Part shown: positions 47,894 through 59,605 of the stretch, in pieces | Layout of the letters: every line of letters starts with the position of its first letter | Numbering within the stretch: position 1 is the stretch's first letter | The notes under the pieces: generated by a model | What the model saw: the letters and a program-made list of their open reading frames with translations, nothing else | What the model was told of the DNA's origin: nothing | Databases searched by the model: none | DNA from: Actinomycetota bacterium | GTDB lineage: Bacteria; Actinomycetota; Actinomycetes; Nanopelagicales; Nanopelagicaceae | Direction: 5' to 3' | NCBI GenBank assembly: GCA_016870715.1 | Contig: VGAL01000003.1 | Span: forward strand, 22,986 to 86,985 | Length of the DNA: 64,000 nucleotides | Made by a program: the position numbers and the translations under genes

Positions 47894-48291
47894 TTAAAAG
47901 CTGCCAATTGAATCGATGAGATGAGTTTGGTGTACCAAGGAGCGCTACCAAATTGTTTAGCGGCAATTGGCATCTCTTTCTTCTCTTCAGCGCTCTCCTC
48001 CGTCTCCACTCCTACAACGATGTATTGACGCTCCCCTGGCAAGACAAAATGGAGACGCTCTCGCGCTTGAGATTTAACATAATTTGGATCTCGCCACTTT
48101 TGCAGCTCGATCTCTGCTTGCTCTAACCGATCTTTTCGAACTGCTATTTCCGATTCAATTGCATTTATCTGGGCTCGTTGCGTGAAATACCTTTGTGCAG
48201 GGGGTGCGATTGTCAGCGCGATGATGAAGATTACGACTGAGATAGCGATAAATCGTGCAGTTACTCCGCGTTTTACAGCCACTGCTCTCAC
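47890..48291 (-). CDS. divIC: Septum formation initiator family protein (FtsB/DivIC)
   Basis: The 133-residue protein has a short cytosolic N-terminus, one membrane helix (ARFIAISVVIFIIALTIAPP), a coiled coil (INAIESEIAVRKDRLEQAEI) and the conserved WRDPNYVKSQARERLHFVLP with the later GE. This matches the DivIC/FtsB divisome component, which bridges FtsL and FtsQ/DivIB. It follows eno by 20 bases. Confidence 0.92.
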   Translation of the reverse strand: MRAVAVKRGVTARFIAISVVIFIIALTIAPPAQRYFTQRAQINAIESEIAVRKDRLEQAEIELQKWRDPNYVKSQARERLHFVLPGERQYIVVGVETEESAEEKKEMPIAAKQFGSAPWYTKLISSIQLAAFN

Positions 48292-48311
48292 CCCTTACTG
48301 CTTAATTCTCG

Positions 48312-50257
<1,946 letters not shown>

Positions 50258-50266
50258 AATGCATTC

Positions 50267-50887
50267 CTACTGCTTCGCAGCAGGAAGAGCCCCTTCAGTT
50301 GGGTCTGCTGGTTCGACACGATTAGTTTGAACATTCCACGTGCCATATCGCGGATTCACTACCAGTTTCTCACTTACTGCAGTTTCAGTAAGCATCTTTT
50401 GGAGCGCAGCAACTACTTGACCATCATCAGTTGCGTTCGGAGCAATAACAGCTCTCAACTTATCTTGCAGGAGAATTAGAGCAAGGTATTCGTCAAGATC
50501 AATTGAAGCGATACCTGCATTTACTAATGCGACTGATAATTGATCTTCACCGCCAACATTCTGAAGGACTTCGGCGCGACGAGCTGAAATTTCTCCTGGA
50601 AGCGCTACGACTTTCCGTTCCTGCGCTGCCTTGGTCAACAAAGCGCTAAAAATGTGAAATTCAAGTTGATTGCGGGTAAGTGCATCTCCCGAGAAGCCCT
50701 CTTGAGGAGTGGTGTTGAATTTGATTCGCTCATCCAAAATAGTTGAGATGCTCGCTTGTAATTTTTTATTAGTTATTTTTCCACTTTTGAAAGAGGCAGC
50801 GTCAGAGGGATTACTACATCCTGAAAGCAGTAATGAGGCAAGAGCTAAAAGCACCACGCCAATTTTTTTCCGGCTACCTCTGTTCAC
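50267..50887 (-). CDS. SurA N-terminal domain-like lipoprotein
   Basis: A 206-residue lipoprotein. The N-terminal signal has a basic start (MNRGSRKK), a hydrophobic core and the lipobox LLSGC with Cys24. The exported part (about residues 30-150) resembles SurA/PrsA N-terminal helical domains (LEFHIFSALLTKAAQERKVV, DEYLALILLQDKLRAVI), without a recognisable PPIase domain, and ends in a Pro/Ala-rich tail. It occupies the place of the LpqU-like lipoprotein gene of mycobacteria. A chaperone role is inferred only from the fold. Start is GTG. Confidence 0.75.
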   Translation of the reverse strand: MNRGSRKKIGVVLLALASLLLSGCSNPSDAASFKSGKITNKKLQASISTILDERIKFNTTPQEGFSGDALTRNQLEFHIFSALLTKAAQERKVVALPGEISARRAEVLQNVGGEDQLSVALVNAGIASIDLDEYLALILLQDKLRAVIAPNATDDGQVVAALQKMLTETAVSEKLVVNPRYGTWNVQTNRVEPADPTEGALPAAKQ

Positions 50888-50893
50888 CCGTAA

Positions 50894-53800
50894 TCAACTC
50901 TCTTTCTTCTCTGCGTTTGCCCGACTAGCACCTTCACGGATGGTGGACTCCAAAGCCGCAGCCACCCATTCGAGAAGAGAATTATCGCCCAACTTCACCT
51001 TTTCAAATGCCACCCCAGTTGGCGCAGGTAGGGGTAGTAGCAAAATAGCCTGGCTCGCCTTGTATATATGCCCTGGATAGAGCCGTTCCATCCGAACTGC
51101 CAGCGAATCCCCCAGCGTTACTGGCGCCAACCGGAGATGTCTTCCATGTGCCACTACCTCGGTCAAATCGAGAGCTTTGGCGCGCACTCGTACCTTCGCA
51201 ATCTTGAGAAGGCTGACCACTGGCTGAGGATATGGACCAAATCGATCGATGAGTTCATGTTCGACCTCATCAATCTGCTCTTCTTGGGTAGCGCCAGCCA
51301 AGCGCCGGTACAAATCAAGTCGAACTCTCTCGCTATCAACGTAGTCATGCGGGAGGTAAGCATCGATAGGCAATTCGATTTTGCACTCTTGCTCTTGATG
51401 TTTTTCTCCCTTGAAATCTGCAACAGCCTCGCCAATCATTCTCATATATAGATCGAAGCCCACGTCAGCAATGTGGCCAGACTGTTCTCCACCCAAAAGA
51501 TTCCCTGCACCTCTAATCTCAAGATCTTTCAAGGCTACTTGCATTCCCGAACCCAATTCAGTGTTAGCGGCAATGGTCTCTAACCTGTCATGAGCAGTTT
51601 CAGTGAGAGGCTTATCAGTATCAAAGAGGAAATATGCATAACCCCTCTCACGACCTCTGCCAACGCGTCCACGAAGTTGATGGAGTTGGGATAGCCCCAT
51701 TCGGTCAGCTTGCTCAACAATCAACGTATTTGAATTTGGAATATCGATGCCACTTTCAATAATTGTTGTGCAAATTAACACATCAAATTCACGCTCCCAA
51801 AATGCAAGAATCACCTCTTCAAGAGCGCTCTCACTCATTTGGCCATGAGCGACTCGAATTCTTGCTTCAGGCACAAGCTCTGAGATTCGAGATGCACAGC
51901 GATCAATACTGTTGACGCGATTGTGTATGTAGAAGACTTGACCATCTCGTAAAAGCTCACGACGAATTGCAGCAGTAATCTGCTTCTCTTCGTATCCACC
52001 GACATAAGTTAAAACCGGATGGCGCTCCTCGGGAGGAGTTGCCATTATTGACGTCTCTCGGATTCCAGTGATGGACATTTCTAAAGTTCGTGGAATTGGC
52101 GTCGCCGACATGGAAAGTACATCAACGTGAGCGCGAAAACGCTTTAGTTTTTCCTTATGCTCTACTCCAAATCTCTGCTCCTCATCGATAATTACCAAGC
52201 CTAAATCTTTGAACTGAACATCTCCGGAAAGCAACCGGTGCGTACCAATTACTACGTCGACTCCACCTTCTTGTAGTTCGACGAGATTCTTTTTAATTTC
52301 TCCAGCAGTTGCGAATCTGGAGAGCCCGGCGACCTTCACCGGAAATCCAGCAAAACGTTCGGAAAAAGTTGTCAGATGTTGTTGGACAAGTAACGTTGTG
52401 GGCACGAGCACAGCTACTTGTTTGCCATCTTGTACTGCTTTGAATGCTGCGCGAATGGCAATTTCAGTCTTGCCAAAGCCAACATCACCGCAGACAATGC
52501 GATCCATCGGATATGGAGCTTCCATATCTTGCTTTACCTCACCGATAGTTGCTAATTGGTCTACCGTCTCTACATAAGCAAAAGCATCCTCTAATTCACG
52601 TTGCCAAGGAGTATCTGGCGAAAATGCGAATCCTGGTGAACTGGTGCGGGCGGCATAGAGTTGAATGAGCTCGGCTGCAATCTGCTTTACCGCCTTTCGG
52701 GCTTTACCTTTTGCCTTCTGCCAATCCGCTCCACCCATGTGATGAACTGTCGGATTTTCACCCCCAACATATTTGCTGACCTGATCAAGTGAATCGGTAG
52801 GTAAGTAGAGGCGATCACCAGATTGGCCCCGCTTGCTCGATGCGTACTCAATAACTAGATACTCGCGTTTGGTCCCATTCACTTCTCGCTCAGCTATCTC
52901 GATGAACTTTCCGATTCCATGAATCTGGTGAACGACAAAATCTCCTTCCTTGAGGGATAGTGGATCAATACGATTTTTCCGCCGTGATGCGAGTGAGCTC
53001 TTTTCACCATCTTGCGCTTTACTGCCCGCAAAGTCCCGCTCTGTTATAAGAACGAACTTTGTTGGTTCGGAGATAAAACCATGGCGAATTGGTGAAGTGG
53101 TGATAAAAACTCCACCAGTGAGTAATGAGTTAGAAGTGGGAATTCCCTCACCTCGTAACATTTCTTCGTATCGCATCGCAGTGCCATGGCCAGTAGCAGT
53201 CATTAATATCGACCACTGTTCATTGATTTTCGCTCTCAGATAGTCGATCAGGCGCTCAGAATTACCTCGAAATGGCTCTACTCCTCGTAATTGTGAATCG
53301 GTCGCATCCTCACCTCCACCAAAAGGAGCAATTGACGAAAGAGTATGTCCAGAGCTTTGAGCGCGCTCCAATTCCTCATCGAAATCTCGAAATGAATGAT
53401 GGCGCAAGGTGCTCAAATCAATTGGCGTGCGACCGCCCGCAGCGGCATTGAGCCATGAAGCTTCAAGAAACTCCTCGCCAGTCTTTATTAACTCCGCTGC
53501 ACGATTACGAATCAGTTCCGGTCCAACCAGGATAATCTCCGAATGATTTCCCAATAAATCGGTAAGAGTCTCCATTTCGCTAACTAGGGCTGGCATCAAA
53601 GACTCCATGCCTTCGATAGGAATTCCATCGCTAATTCGCGTTAACATCTCTGAAAGTGATGGATTTATCTCTATTAATTCTCGCGCTCGCTCCTGAATTT
53701 CGCTGGTAATGAGAATCTCTCGCGCAGGTAAGGCATAAAGACCTTCTCCGCAAACTTCCAACGAACGCTGGTCTGCAACGGAAAAGTAGCGAACTTCATC

Positions 53801-54391
53801 AATTACATCATCGAAGAATTCCACGCGGATAGGGTGTTGAGCTTGCGGCGGGAAAAGGTCGATGATGCCACCGCGTTGCGCGAATTCACCACGCTTTTCG
53901 ACAAGATCAGTTCGGCTATAGCCAAGCTGAAGCAATTCTTTAATTGCAACGCCTATTTCGATCTGAACACCTGCCTGAAATAGCGGCACATCTGCGCTAC
54001 CAAATCCTTTAATGAAAGGTTGAATGAATGAACGGACAGGTACGACTACTACGTCGCAGCGATTGTTGAGGATTGCTCGCAAACTCTCAAACCTGCATGC
54101 GACAGTATCGCTCTGTGGGCTCAGACGTTCATGAGGTAACGTCTCCCAACTTGGGAATAGATGAACGCTCTTTTGATGAAGAAGGTATTTCAATTCCTCA
54201 AAGAGCTCTTGGCCATTGTTAGCTGTGAGCACGACTATTGGAGCCCCGGTCTGCCTTCTCGACGAAAGTTGTGCGTGGGATGAAATGAGCACTCCGGCAG
54301 AAGGCAGTGGTGCGATGACTATCTCGCCAGAACTAAGGGCGCGGTCTGAGGTGGATATATCAAGGACATCAATAAGGTGGGTCAGATCCAC
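50894..54391 (-). CDS. mfd: Transcription-repair coupling factor
   Basis: Mfd removes stalled polymerase and recruits UvrA. In order are the UvrB-like N-terminal domains, the RNA-polymerase-interacting domain (LKEGDFVVHQIHGIGKFIEI), the translocase motor (CGDVGFGKTEIAIRAAFKAV; DEEQRFGVEHKEKLKRFRAH; LRGRVGRGRERGYAYFLFD) and the C-terminal TRCF domain. Length 1165 is normal. The start is GTG preceded by GGGGAG. It is divergent from ppc. Confidence 0.98.
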   Translation of the reverse strand: MDLTHLIDVLDISTSDRALSSGEIVIAPLPSAGVLISSHAQLSSRRQTGAPIVVLTANNGQELFEELKYLLHQKSVHLFPSWETLPHERLSPQSDTVACRFESLRAILNNRCDVVVVPVRSFIQPFIKGFGSADVPLFQAGVQIEIGVAIKELLQLGYSRTDLVEKRGEFAQRGGIIDLFPPQAQHPIRVEFFDDVIDEVRYFSVADQRSLEVCGEGLYALPAREILITSEIQERARELIEINPSLSEMLTRISDGIPIEGMESLMPALVSEMETLTDLLGNHSEIILVGPELIRNRAAELIKTGEEFLEASWLNAAAGGRTPIDLSTLRHHSFRDFDEELERAQSSGHTLSSIAPFGGGEDATDSQLRGVEPFRGNSERLIDYLRAKINEQWSILMTATGHGTAMRYEEMLRGEGIPTSNSLLTGGVFITTSPIRHGFISEPTKFVLITERDFAGSKAQDGEKSSLASRRKNRIDPLSLKEGDFVVHQIHGIGKFIEIAEREVNGTKREYLVIEYASSKRGQSGDRLYLPTDSLDQVSKYVGGENPTVHHMGGADWQKAKGKARKAVKQIAAELIQLYAARTSSPGFAFSPDTPWQRELEDAFAYVETVDQLATIGEVKQDMEAPYPMDRIVCGDVGFGKTEIAIRAAFKAVQDGKQVAVLVPTTLLVQQHLTTFSERFAGFPVKVAGLSRFATAGEIKKNLVELQEGGVDVVIGTHRLLSGDVQFKDLGLVIIDEEQRFGVEHKEKLKRFRAHVDVLSMSATPIPRTLEMSITGIRETSIMATPPEERHPVLTYVGGYEEKQITAAIRRELLRDGQVFYIHNRVNSIDRCASRISELVPEARIRVAHGQMSESALEEVILAFWEREFDVLICTTIIESGIDIPNSNTLIVEQADRMGLSQLHQLRGRVGRGRERGYAYFLFDTDKPLTETAHDRLETIAANTELGSGMQVALKDLEIRGAGNLLGGEQSGHIADVGFDLYMRMIGEAVADFKGEKHQEQECKIELPIDAYLPHDYVDSERVRLDLYRRLAGATQEEQIDEVEHELIDRFGPYPQPVVSLLKIAKVRVRAKALDLTEVVAHGRHLRLAPVTLGDSLAVRMERLYPGHIYKASQAILLLPLPAPTGVAFEKVKLGDNSLLEWVAAALESTIREGASRANAEKKES

Positions 54392-54420
54392 TCGCTCCCC
54401 TCTCTTTAAACATGGCCAAA

Positions 54421-54474
54421 GAGCCCCAAATTTCCGCGGAGGCGGGGGGCTCGGTCATATCCGTCTTTCGACGG
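54421..54474. promoter_or_regulatory. Two inverted repeats in the mfd-ppc divergent gap
   Basis: The first is a 7-bp stem GAGCCCC / GGGGCTC (54421-54427 with 54446-54452) around an 18-base loop that itself contains the palindrome TCCGCGGA. The second is a 5-bp stem CCGTC-TTTC-GACGG (54461-54474). The genes diverge, so simple termination is not needed. They may be leader structures or operators; no known motif is recognised. Confidence 0.45.
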
Positions 54475-54515
54475 GGTAATGCTGGGTAATGTTACCGCGC
54501 TCGCTCTGCCAAGAT

Positions 54516-57203
54516 ATGACCATGCAAACCTCGGCAACAAACCTGCGCGCAGATGTGCGTCGATTAGGGGAATTGTTGGGTCAGACGCTGGTGCGACAAG
54601 AAGGCCAAGCGCTCTTGGATTTAGTTGAATCTGTTCGGTTAGCCGTGCGCGAAGATTCACCCCTAGGCGCGAATATCCTAGAAAAAGTGAGTGTAAACGA
54701 GAGTATTAAATTAGTTCGCGCTTTTAGCACCTACTTCCATCTGGCAAATATCGCAGAGCAGGTTCACCGCGCTCGCGCTTTGTATGAAGGTCGTGTAAAT
54801 GGCCAATCGTGGTTGCAACAAACTTTTCATAAAATTGGCGAGGCAAAGATAACTCCCGATGAATTGGCACGAGCAGTAGCAACGCTCTCGGTTCGTCCTG
54901 TATTCACTGCTCACCCGACCGAAGCCGCGCGCAGATCGGTACTAAGTAAATTAGGGACCGTCGCACATTTACTTGATGAGCAAAATATGCGAGAGCGAGA
55001 TAAGAAACTTGCAGAGGCAATAGAACTCCTTTGGCAGACTGATGAATTACGACTGGAACAGCCTGAGCCGCTCGATGAAGCCACAAATGCTCTCTATTAC
55101 CTCGATGATTTACATCGTTATACCGTTCCTCAAGTCCTCGATGATTTTTCTTTCGAACTTTCTCGATATGGAATCGAACTCGATCCATTGGCGCGCCCTC
55201 TCTCATTTGGGAGTTGGATTGGCGGTGATCGCGATGGCAATCCAAATGTCACGCCTGCAATTACCTCTGAAACCATTGCTCTACAAGTCGGGCATGCCGT
55301 TCGAGTTCTACTTGAAAAGCTCGATGCTTTACGTCAGTCTCTCTCCGTTTCAGCCAGACTTGTAGGAGCCAGTGATGCGCTGGTTAAATCGATTGAGCAG
55401 GACCTGCAAAACCTTCCTGAGTTTGAAGATCGTTTTAAACGTCTTAATGTGGAGGAGCCGTATCGCCTCAAAGCAACTGCTATTCGCCACAAATTGATGC
55501 TCACCCAGAAACGCCATGCTAACCAAGGGCCGCATGTCCCTGGTCGTGATTATGCCAACACCCAAGAACTCTTAGATGATTTATTGCTCATGCGGGACTC
55601 GCTCTTAGCGCATAAAGGTGAATTGATTGCTTCAGGAGAATTGGAGCAAATGATTCGAACCGCTTCAGCATTTGGTTTGACCCATGCAACACTTGATGTG
55701 CGCGAACATTCGCATCAGCATCACCATGTGCTCAATCAATATTTCAGCGCAAAAGGGATTACTGGATATCTTGATTTCGATGAAGAAGCCCGAATGCGAT
55801 TGTTGGTCTCGGAGTTGCGAAATGGCGAAAAAATCAATCGTGAAGAGCTGGATTCACGTGGAAAACAGACTTTTGATACCTTCACTGTAATTGGAGAAAT
55901 AATCGATAAATTCGGTGACGAAGCAATAGAAAGTTATATAGTCTCAATGACCAAATCCGCCAACGATCTGCTTGCAGCGGTGGTGCTTGCTGTGAAAGCT
56001 GGCTTAGTAGATCTTGGGAGCGGAAGAGCAAATATTGGATTCGTTCCCTTGCTTGAGACCGTAGCCGAATTACAAAGTGCAGATAAAATTGTTAATCAAC
56101 TACTTGAAATCCCTGAATATCGGGAGATTGTCGAGCTACGCGGTGATATTCAAGAAGTCATGCTGGGATATTCAGATTCCAATAAAGATGCAGGTATCAC
56201 CACTAGCCAATGGGAGATACATCGCGCCCAACGGAAATTACGTGATCTCACAGGCAAAGCAGGGATTCATTTACGAATATTCCATGGACGAGGTGGCTCT
56301 GTTGGACGCGGTGGTGGTCCAACTTATGATGCGATTTTGGCGCTCCCGTGGGGTTCGCTTGCTGGAGAGATAAAGATGACCGAACAAGGCGAGGTCATCT
56401 CTGATAAATACTCGTTACCCTCGCTTGCGCGTGAGAATGTCGAGTTAATTCTTGCTGCAGCCCTTGAAGCAACCGTATTAAATCGTGCGCCACGACAGAG
56501 CGTTCGCGACCTTGCTAATTGGGATTCCTGCATGGACTTAGTGAGTAGCGCGGCGATGACCTGCTATCGCAATCTTGTCGATCACCCAGACTTGCCCAAA
56601 TATTTCTATCAATCTACCCCTGTAGAACAATTAGGAAATCTCTATCTTGGCTCGCGTCCATCACGTCGACCTGATTCCGATGCGGGGCTCTCTGGCTTGC
56701 GGGCAATTCCGTGGGTCTTTGGTTGGACCCAATCACGACAGATTGTCCCTGGTTGGTTTGGAGTAGGAAGCGGACTCAAAGCTGCTCGCGAGGCTGGGCA
56801 AGGAAAAATCCTGGACCAAATGTTTGATGAGTGGCACTTCTTCATGACTTTCATCAGCAATGTGGAGATGACTCTTGCAAAGACTGATTTACATGCCGCA
56901 GAGCTCTACGTTAATTCACTTGTCGATGACGAGCTCAAACATTTCTTCAAGGAAATCACCCGTGAATATCAACTCACAGTCGATGAAATTCTCCTGCTCA
57001 CCAAAAAGAGCGCACTTCTTGGAGATCAACCAATACTTGCCCAGACTCTTGCGATTCGTGATGTCTATCTCCGTCCCATGCAGCTGCTCCAAGTTTCGCT
57101 CTTACAGCGGGTGCGTAATGGTGAAGAGGTCGATGGTGTTTTAAATCGAGCGCTTCTGCTTACTATCAACGGGATCGCCGCGGGGCTCCGTAATACGGGG
57201 TAA
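54516..57203 (+). CDS. ppc: Phosphoenolpyruvate carboxylase
   Basis: It carboxylates PEP to oxaloacetate for anaplerosis. Active-site motifs are VFTAHPTEAARRSVLSKLG (catalytic His), LGYSDSNKDAGITTSQWEIH (Lys) and FHGRGGSVGRGGGPTYDAIL (Gly/Arg loop), with the C-terminal NTG. Start choice is uncertain: ATG codons at 54489, 54516 and 54522 are in frame and none has a clear ribosome-binding site. I use 54516 (895 residues), close to the family length of about 880-930. It ends 3 bases from convergent pth. Confidence 0.95.
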   Translation: MTMQTSATNLRADVRRLGELLGQTLVRQEGQALLDLVESVRLAVREDSPLGANILEKVSVNESIKLVRAFSTYFHLANIAEQVHRARALYEGRVNGQSWLQQTFHKIGEAKITPDELARAVATLSVRPVFTAHPTEAARRSVLSKLGTVAHLLDEQNMRERDKKLAEAIELLWQTDELRLEQPEPLDEATNALYYLDDLHRYTVPQVLDDFSFELSRYGIELDPLARPLSFGSWIGGDRDGNPNVTPAITSETIALQVGHAVRVLLEKLDALRQSLSVSARLVGASDALVKSIEQDLQNLPEFEDRFKRLNVEEPYRLKATAIRHKLMLTQKRHANQGPHVPGRDYANTQELLDDLLLMRDSLLAHKGELIASGELEQMIRTASAFGLTHATLDVREHSHQHHHVLNQYFSAKGITGYLDFDEEARMRLLVSELRNGEKINREELDSRGKQTFDTFTVIGEIIDKFGDEAIESYIVSMTKSANDLLAAVVLAVKAGLVDLGSGRANIGFVPLLETVAELQSADKIVNQLLEIPEYREIVELRGDIQEVMLGYSDSNKDAGITTSQWEIHRAQRKLRDLTGKAGIHLRIFHGRGGSVGRGGGPTYDAILALPWGSLAGEIKMTEQGEVISDKYSLPSLARENVELILAAALEATVLNRAPRQSVRDLANWDSCMDLVSSAAMTCYRNLVDHPDLPKYFYQSTPVEQLGNLYLGSRPSRRPDSDAGLSGLRAIPWVFGWTQSRQIVPGWFGVGSGLKAAREAGQGKILDQMFDEWHFFMTFISNVEMTLAKTDLHAAELYVNSLVDDELKHFFKEITREYQLTVDEILLLTKKSALLGDQPILAQTLAIRDVYLRPMQLLQVSLLQRVRNGEEVDGVLNRALLLTINGIAAGLRNTG

Positions 57204-57206
57204 TTT

Positions 57207-57800
57207 CTACTTATTAAAATTTTGTTGGGTGAGTTCAAGTCCTTTAGTAATGAGAGACTCGATAGCGTCACAACCACGCACCACCAAATCGGGGATTACA
57301 TTCCGCTCATTCTTTCCAAACTTATCCAAGACATAGTCAGCGGTATCTTGCTGAGTCACTGGGCGACCAATGCCCATGCGAATCCGGAAGTAATCCGGAG
57401 TACCTAGTGATTGCGTTAAAGATTTGAGGCCGTTATGCCCATTATCGCCACCACCGATTTTTACTCGGATAGCCTCGAACGGGATATCTAATTCGTCATG
57501 AATTGCAATGATGTTCTCAGGAGAGCAGTTGAAGTACTGTGCAAGTGGTGCAACAGCATTTCCGGAATCATTCATATAGGTCTGCGGCTTGACGATGATT
57601 AAACGAGGCGCCTGGCTGCCTACGCCAAGTCGGACTTCGGCTACCTGTACTCGATACTTATGTGATCCGAACTTTCCGTCAAGGCGTTTTGCTAATTCAT
57701 CTGCAACAAGGAAGCCGATGTTGTGGCGAGTCGAGGCATATTTATCCCCCGGATTACCAAGCCCGACGACTAGCCATGAATTCGACACATTGGCATTCAT
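57207..57800 (-). CDS. pth: Peptidyl-tRNA hydrolase
   Basis: It recycles peptidyl-tRNA released from stalled ribosomes. Signatures are WLVVGLGNPGDKYASTRHNI (catalytic His in RHN), KPQTYMNDSGNAVAPLAQYF, IAIHDELDIPFEAIRVKIGG and GGDNGHNGLKSLTQSLGT. Length 197. It follows rplY by 29 bases, the common rplY-pth pairing. Confidence 0.97.
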   Translation of the reverse strand: MNANVSNSWLVVGLGNPGDKYASTRHNIGFLVADELAKRLDGKFGSHKYRVQVAEVRLGVGSQAPRLIIVKPQTYMNDSGNAVAPLAQYFNCSPENIIAIHDELDIPFEAIRVKIGGGDNGHNGLKSLTQSLGTPDYFRIRMGIGRPVTQQDTADYVLDKFGKNERNVIPDLVVRGCDAIESLITKGLELTQQNFNK

Positions 57801-57829
57801 GGCTGTTTCGCAATAAATCTAGCGATTGA

Positions 57830-58468
57830 TTAACTCTTTGCTGTGGCTTCGCCTGAAGCGCCTTCAGCAGCGGCAGCGCCTTCAGCAGCGGCAGCGCCTT
57901 CAGCAGCAGGAGCTGCAACAACCTCTTCAACAGCAGAACGAACGCTCAGGTGAACAACAATCATCTTTGGATCGCTCACCAAGGTGACGCCATCAGGAAG
58001 TTTGACGTTAGCAGCATAGAGAGAATCTCCTGCGACTAGTCCCTCCATATCTAGTTCAAGGTGGGCTGGAATAGAGGTCGCTTCAACTTCAACCTCGATT
58101 GAGTTATGTACGTGCTCCAAGATTCCATCTTGGTCGTACTTTCCAAATGCATGGACAGGAACCGAGACCACCACGCGCTCACCACGACGGACCAGAATCA
58201 AATCGATATGTTCGAGAGTTCCCTTAATCGGATCACGGACAACGGATTTTGGCAGGGTGAGTTCAACCTGTGAACCTAAATCGATATCGAGAAGTACGTT
58301 TGAGGTCTTCAGCGCAACGCCGATTTCGCGCGCAGGAAGAGCGATATGGATTGGCTTCTCGCCATGACCGTAGATAACTGCAGGCACTAGACCATCACGT
58401 CTGGCACGACGTGCGGCGCCCTTTCCAAATTCAGAGCGAACCTTCGCTGCAATCTTGATTTCGGCCAT
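57830..58468 (-). CDS. rplY: 50S ribosomal protein L25, long CTC form
   Basis: L25/CTC binds 5S rRNA. Residues 1-90 are the 5S-binding domain (KIAAKVRSEFGKGAARRARR, VPAVIYGHGEKPIHIALPAR) and 95-185 are the CTC domain (IEVEVEATSIPAHLELDMEG). The C-terminus is an Ala/Glu-rich repeat (AAEGAA units) that lengthens it to 212. The start has a GGGGGAG site. It follows prs after a 149-base gap. Confidence 0.96.
   Translation of the reverse strand: MAEIKIAAKVRSEFGKGAARRARRDGLVPAVIYGHGEKPIHIALPAREIGVALKTSNVLLDIDLGSQVELTLPKSVVRDPIKGTLEHIDLILVRRGERVVVSVPVHAFGKYDQDGILEHVHNSIEVEVEATSIPAHLELDMEGLVAGDSLYAANVKLPDGVTLVSDPKMIVVHLSVRSAVEEVVAAPAAEGAAAAEGAAAAEGASGEATAKS
57858..57911 (-). repeat. Three tandem 18-bp units in the rplY tail
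   Basis: Three 18-base units (57858-57875, 57876-57893, 57894-57911) are identical in the first two copies and differ at two bases in the third. They encode the repeating Ala-Ala-Glu-Gly-Ala-Ala pattern at the L25 C-terminus. Recent duplication is likely. Confidence 0.85.
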
Positions 58469-58533
58469 CTGCTCCCCCGCTGTTCTCGGTTACTTTCCAG
58501 CAAGACACGAGGCGGGCCCTAGAGCAAGCCGTC

Positions 58534-58551
58534 GATGACGGGACTGTCATC
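58534..58551 (-). promoter_or_regulatory. Hairpin in the prs-rplY gap
   Basis: A 6-bp stem GATGAC / GTCATC with a 6-base loop lies mid-gap, about 65 bases before rplY, flanked by GGCGAGG and CCTCG arms that could extend the structure. There is no U-tract. It may be a leader structure for rplY or a weak terminator after prs; I cannot decide. Confidence 0.35.
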
Positions 58552-58617
58552 CCCTCGCCGGAAGGGTTGAAGAGTAGCCCAGGAAGGCTAACTTTGAAAA
58601 ATCTGGCTATCTACTGG

Positions 58618-59598
58618 TTAGGAGTGGCCATCAAAGAGGCTGGTGACCGAACCATCCTCAAAGACCTCGCGGATTGCCCGTGCAAGAAGCGGTGCAATCG
58701 ACAGGACAGTCAGGCGATCAAATCGAGATTCCTCAGGTATCGGCAGGGTGTTGGTGACGACAACCTCACTCACTAGCGAATTCTTTAGTCGATCAATCGC
58801 TGGACCAGAGAGCACAGCATGAGTAGAGGCAACAATTACTTCGCGTGCACCTTCATCAAATAGGGCATCGACAGCTTTAGTGATAGTTCCTGCGGTGTCG
58901 ATCATGTCATCGATGACTACACAAGTCTGTCCCGAAACATCACCGACAACGCGTCCGGTCTTCGACTCATTGGGAACGTGAGGATCTCTAGTCTTATGGA
59001 TGAAGGCGATTGAGCATCCACCAAGTAAATCCGACCAGCGCTCTGCGACGCGTACCCGACCTGAGTCTGGTGAGACAATCGTTAATCGTGAGCGATCGAC
59101 TTTGCTTCCGACATAGTTGGCAAGTAGTGGTAACGCAAAGAGATGATCGACTGGACCATCGAAGAATCCTTGAATCTGCGAGGTGTGTAAATCAACAACC
59201 ATCAAACGATCTGCTCCAGCAGTCTTAAAGAGATCAGCCATCAAACGGGCAGAGATTGGCTCGCGACCACGATGCTTCTTATCTTGCCGGGCATATCCGT
59301 AGAAAGGTGCAATGACCGTTATTCGTTTGGCAGATGCTCGCTTGAGCGCATCCACCATGATTAATTGCTCCATGATGTGTTTATTCACCGGAGTTGCATG
59401 GCTTTGCAAGACGAAAGCATCACAACCTCGGACGCTCTCTTCGAAGCGCACAAAAATTTCACCGTTTGCGAAATCGTAAGCAGAGGTAGGTGTGAGAGGT
59501 ATACCTAATTCGTCACCGACCTCTTGAGCTAACTCAGGAAAGGCGCGACCAGTAAAAAGTCGAAGACGTTTCTCAGAGGAGAGTCGGATTTCGCTCAC
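58618..59598 (-). CDS. prs: Ribose-phosphate pyrophosphokinase (PRPP synthetase)
   Basis: It makes PRPP from ribose 5-phosphate and ATP for nucleotide, His and Trp synthesis. Class-I signatures are LFTGRAFPELAQEVGDELGI, FVLQSHATPVNKHIMEQLI, MVVDLHTSQIQGFFDGPVDH and the PRPP loop TCVVIDDMIDTAGTITKAVD. Length 326. The start is GTG with TAGGAG upstream. It follows glmU by 7 bases. Confidence 0.97.
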   Translation of the reverse strand: MSEIRLSSEKRLRLFTGRAFPELAQEVGDELGIPLTPTSAYDFANGEIFVRFEESVRGCDAFVLQSHATPVNKHIMEQLIMVDALKRASAKRITVIAPFYGYARQDKKHRGREPISARLMADLFKTAGADRLMVVDLHTSQIQGFFDGPVDHLFALPLLANYVGSKVDRSRLTIVSPDSGRVRVAERWSDLLGGCSIAFIHKTRDPHVPNESKTGRVVGDVSGQTCVVIDDMIDTAGTITKAVDALFDEGAREVIVASTHAVLSGPAIDRLKNSLVSEVVVTNTLPIPEESRFDRLTVLSIAPLLARAIREVFEDGSVTSLFDGHS

Positions 59599-59605
59599 TT
59601 CACTC

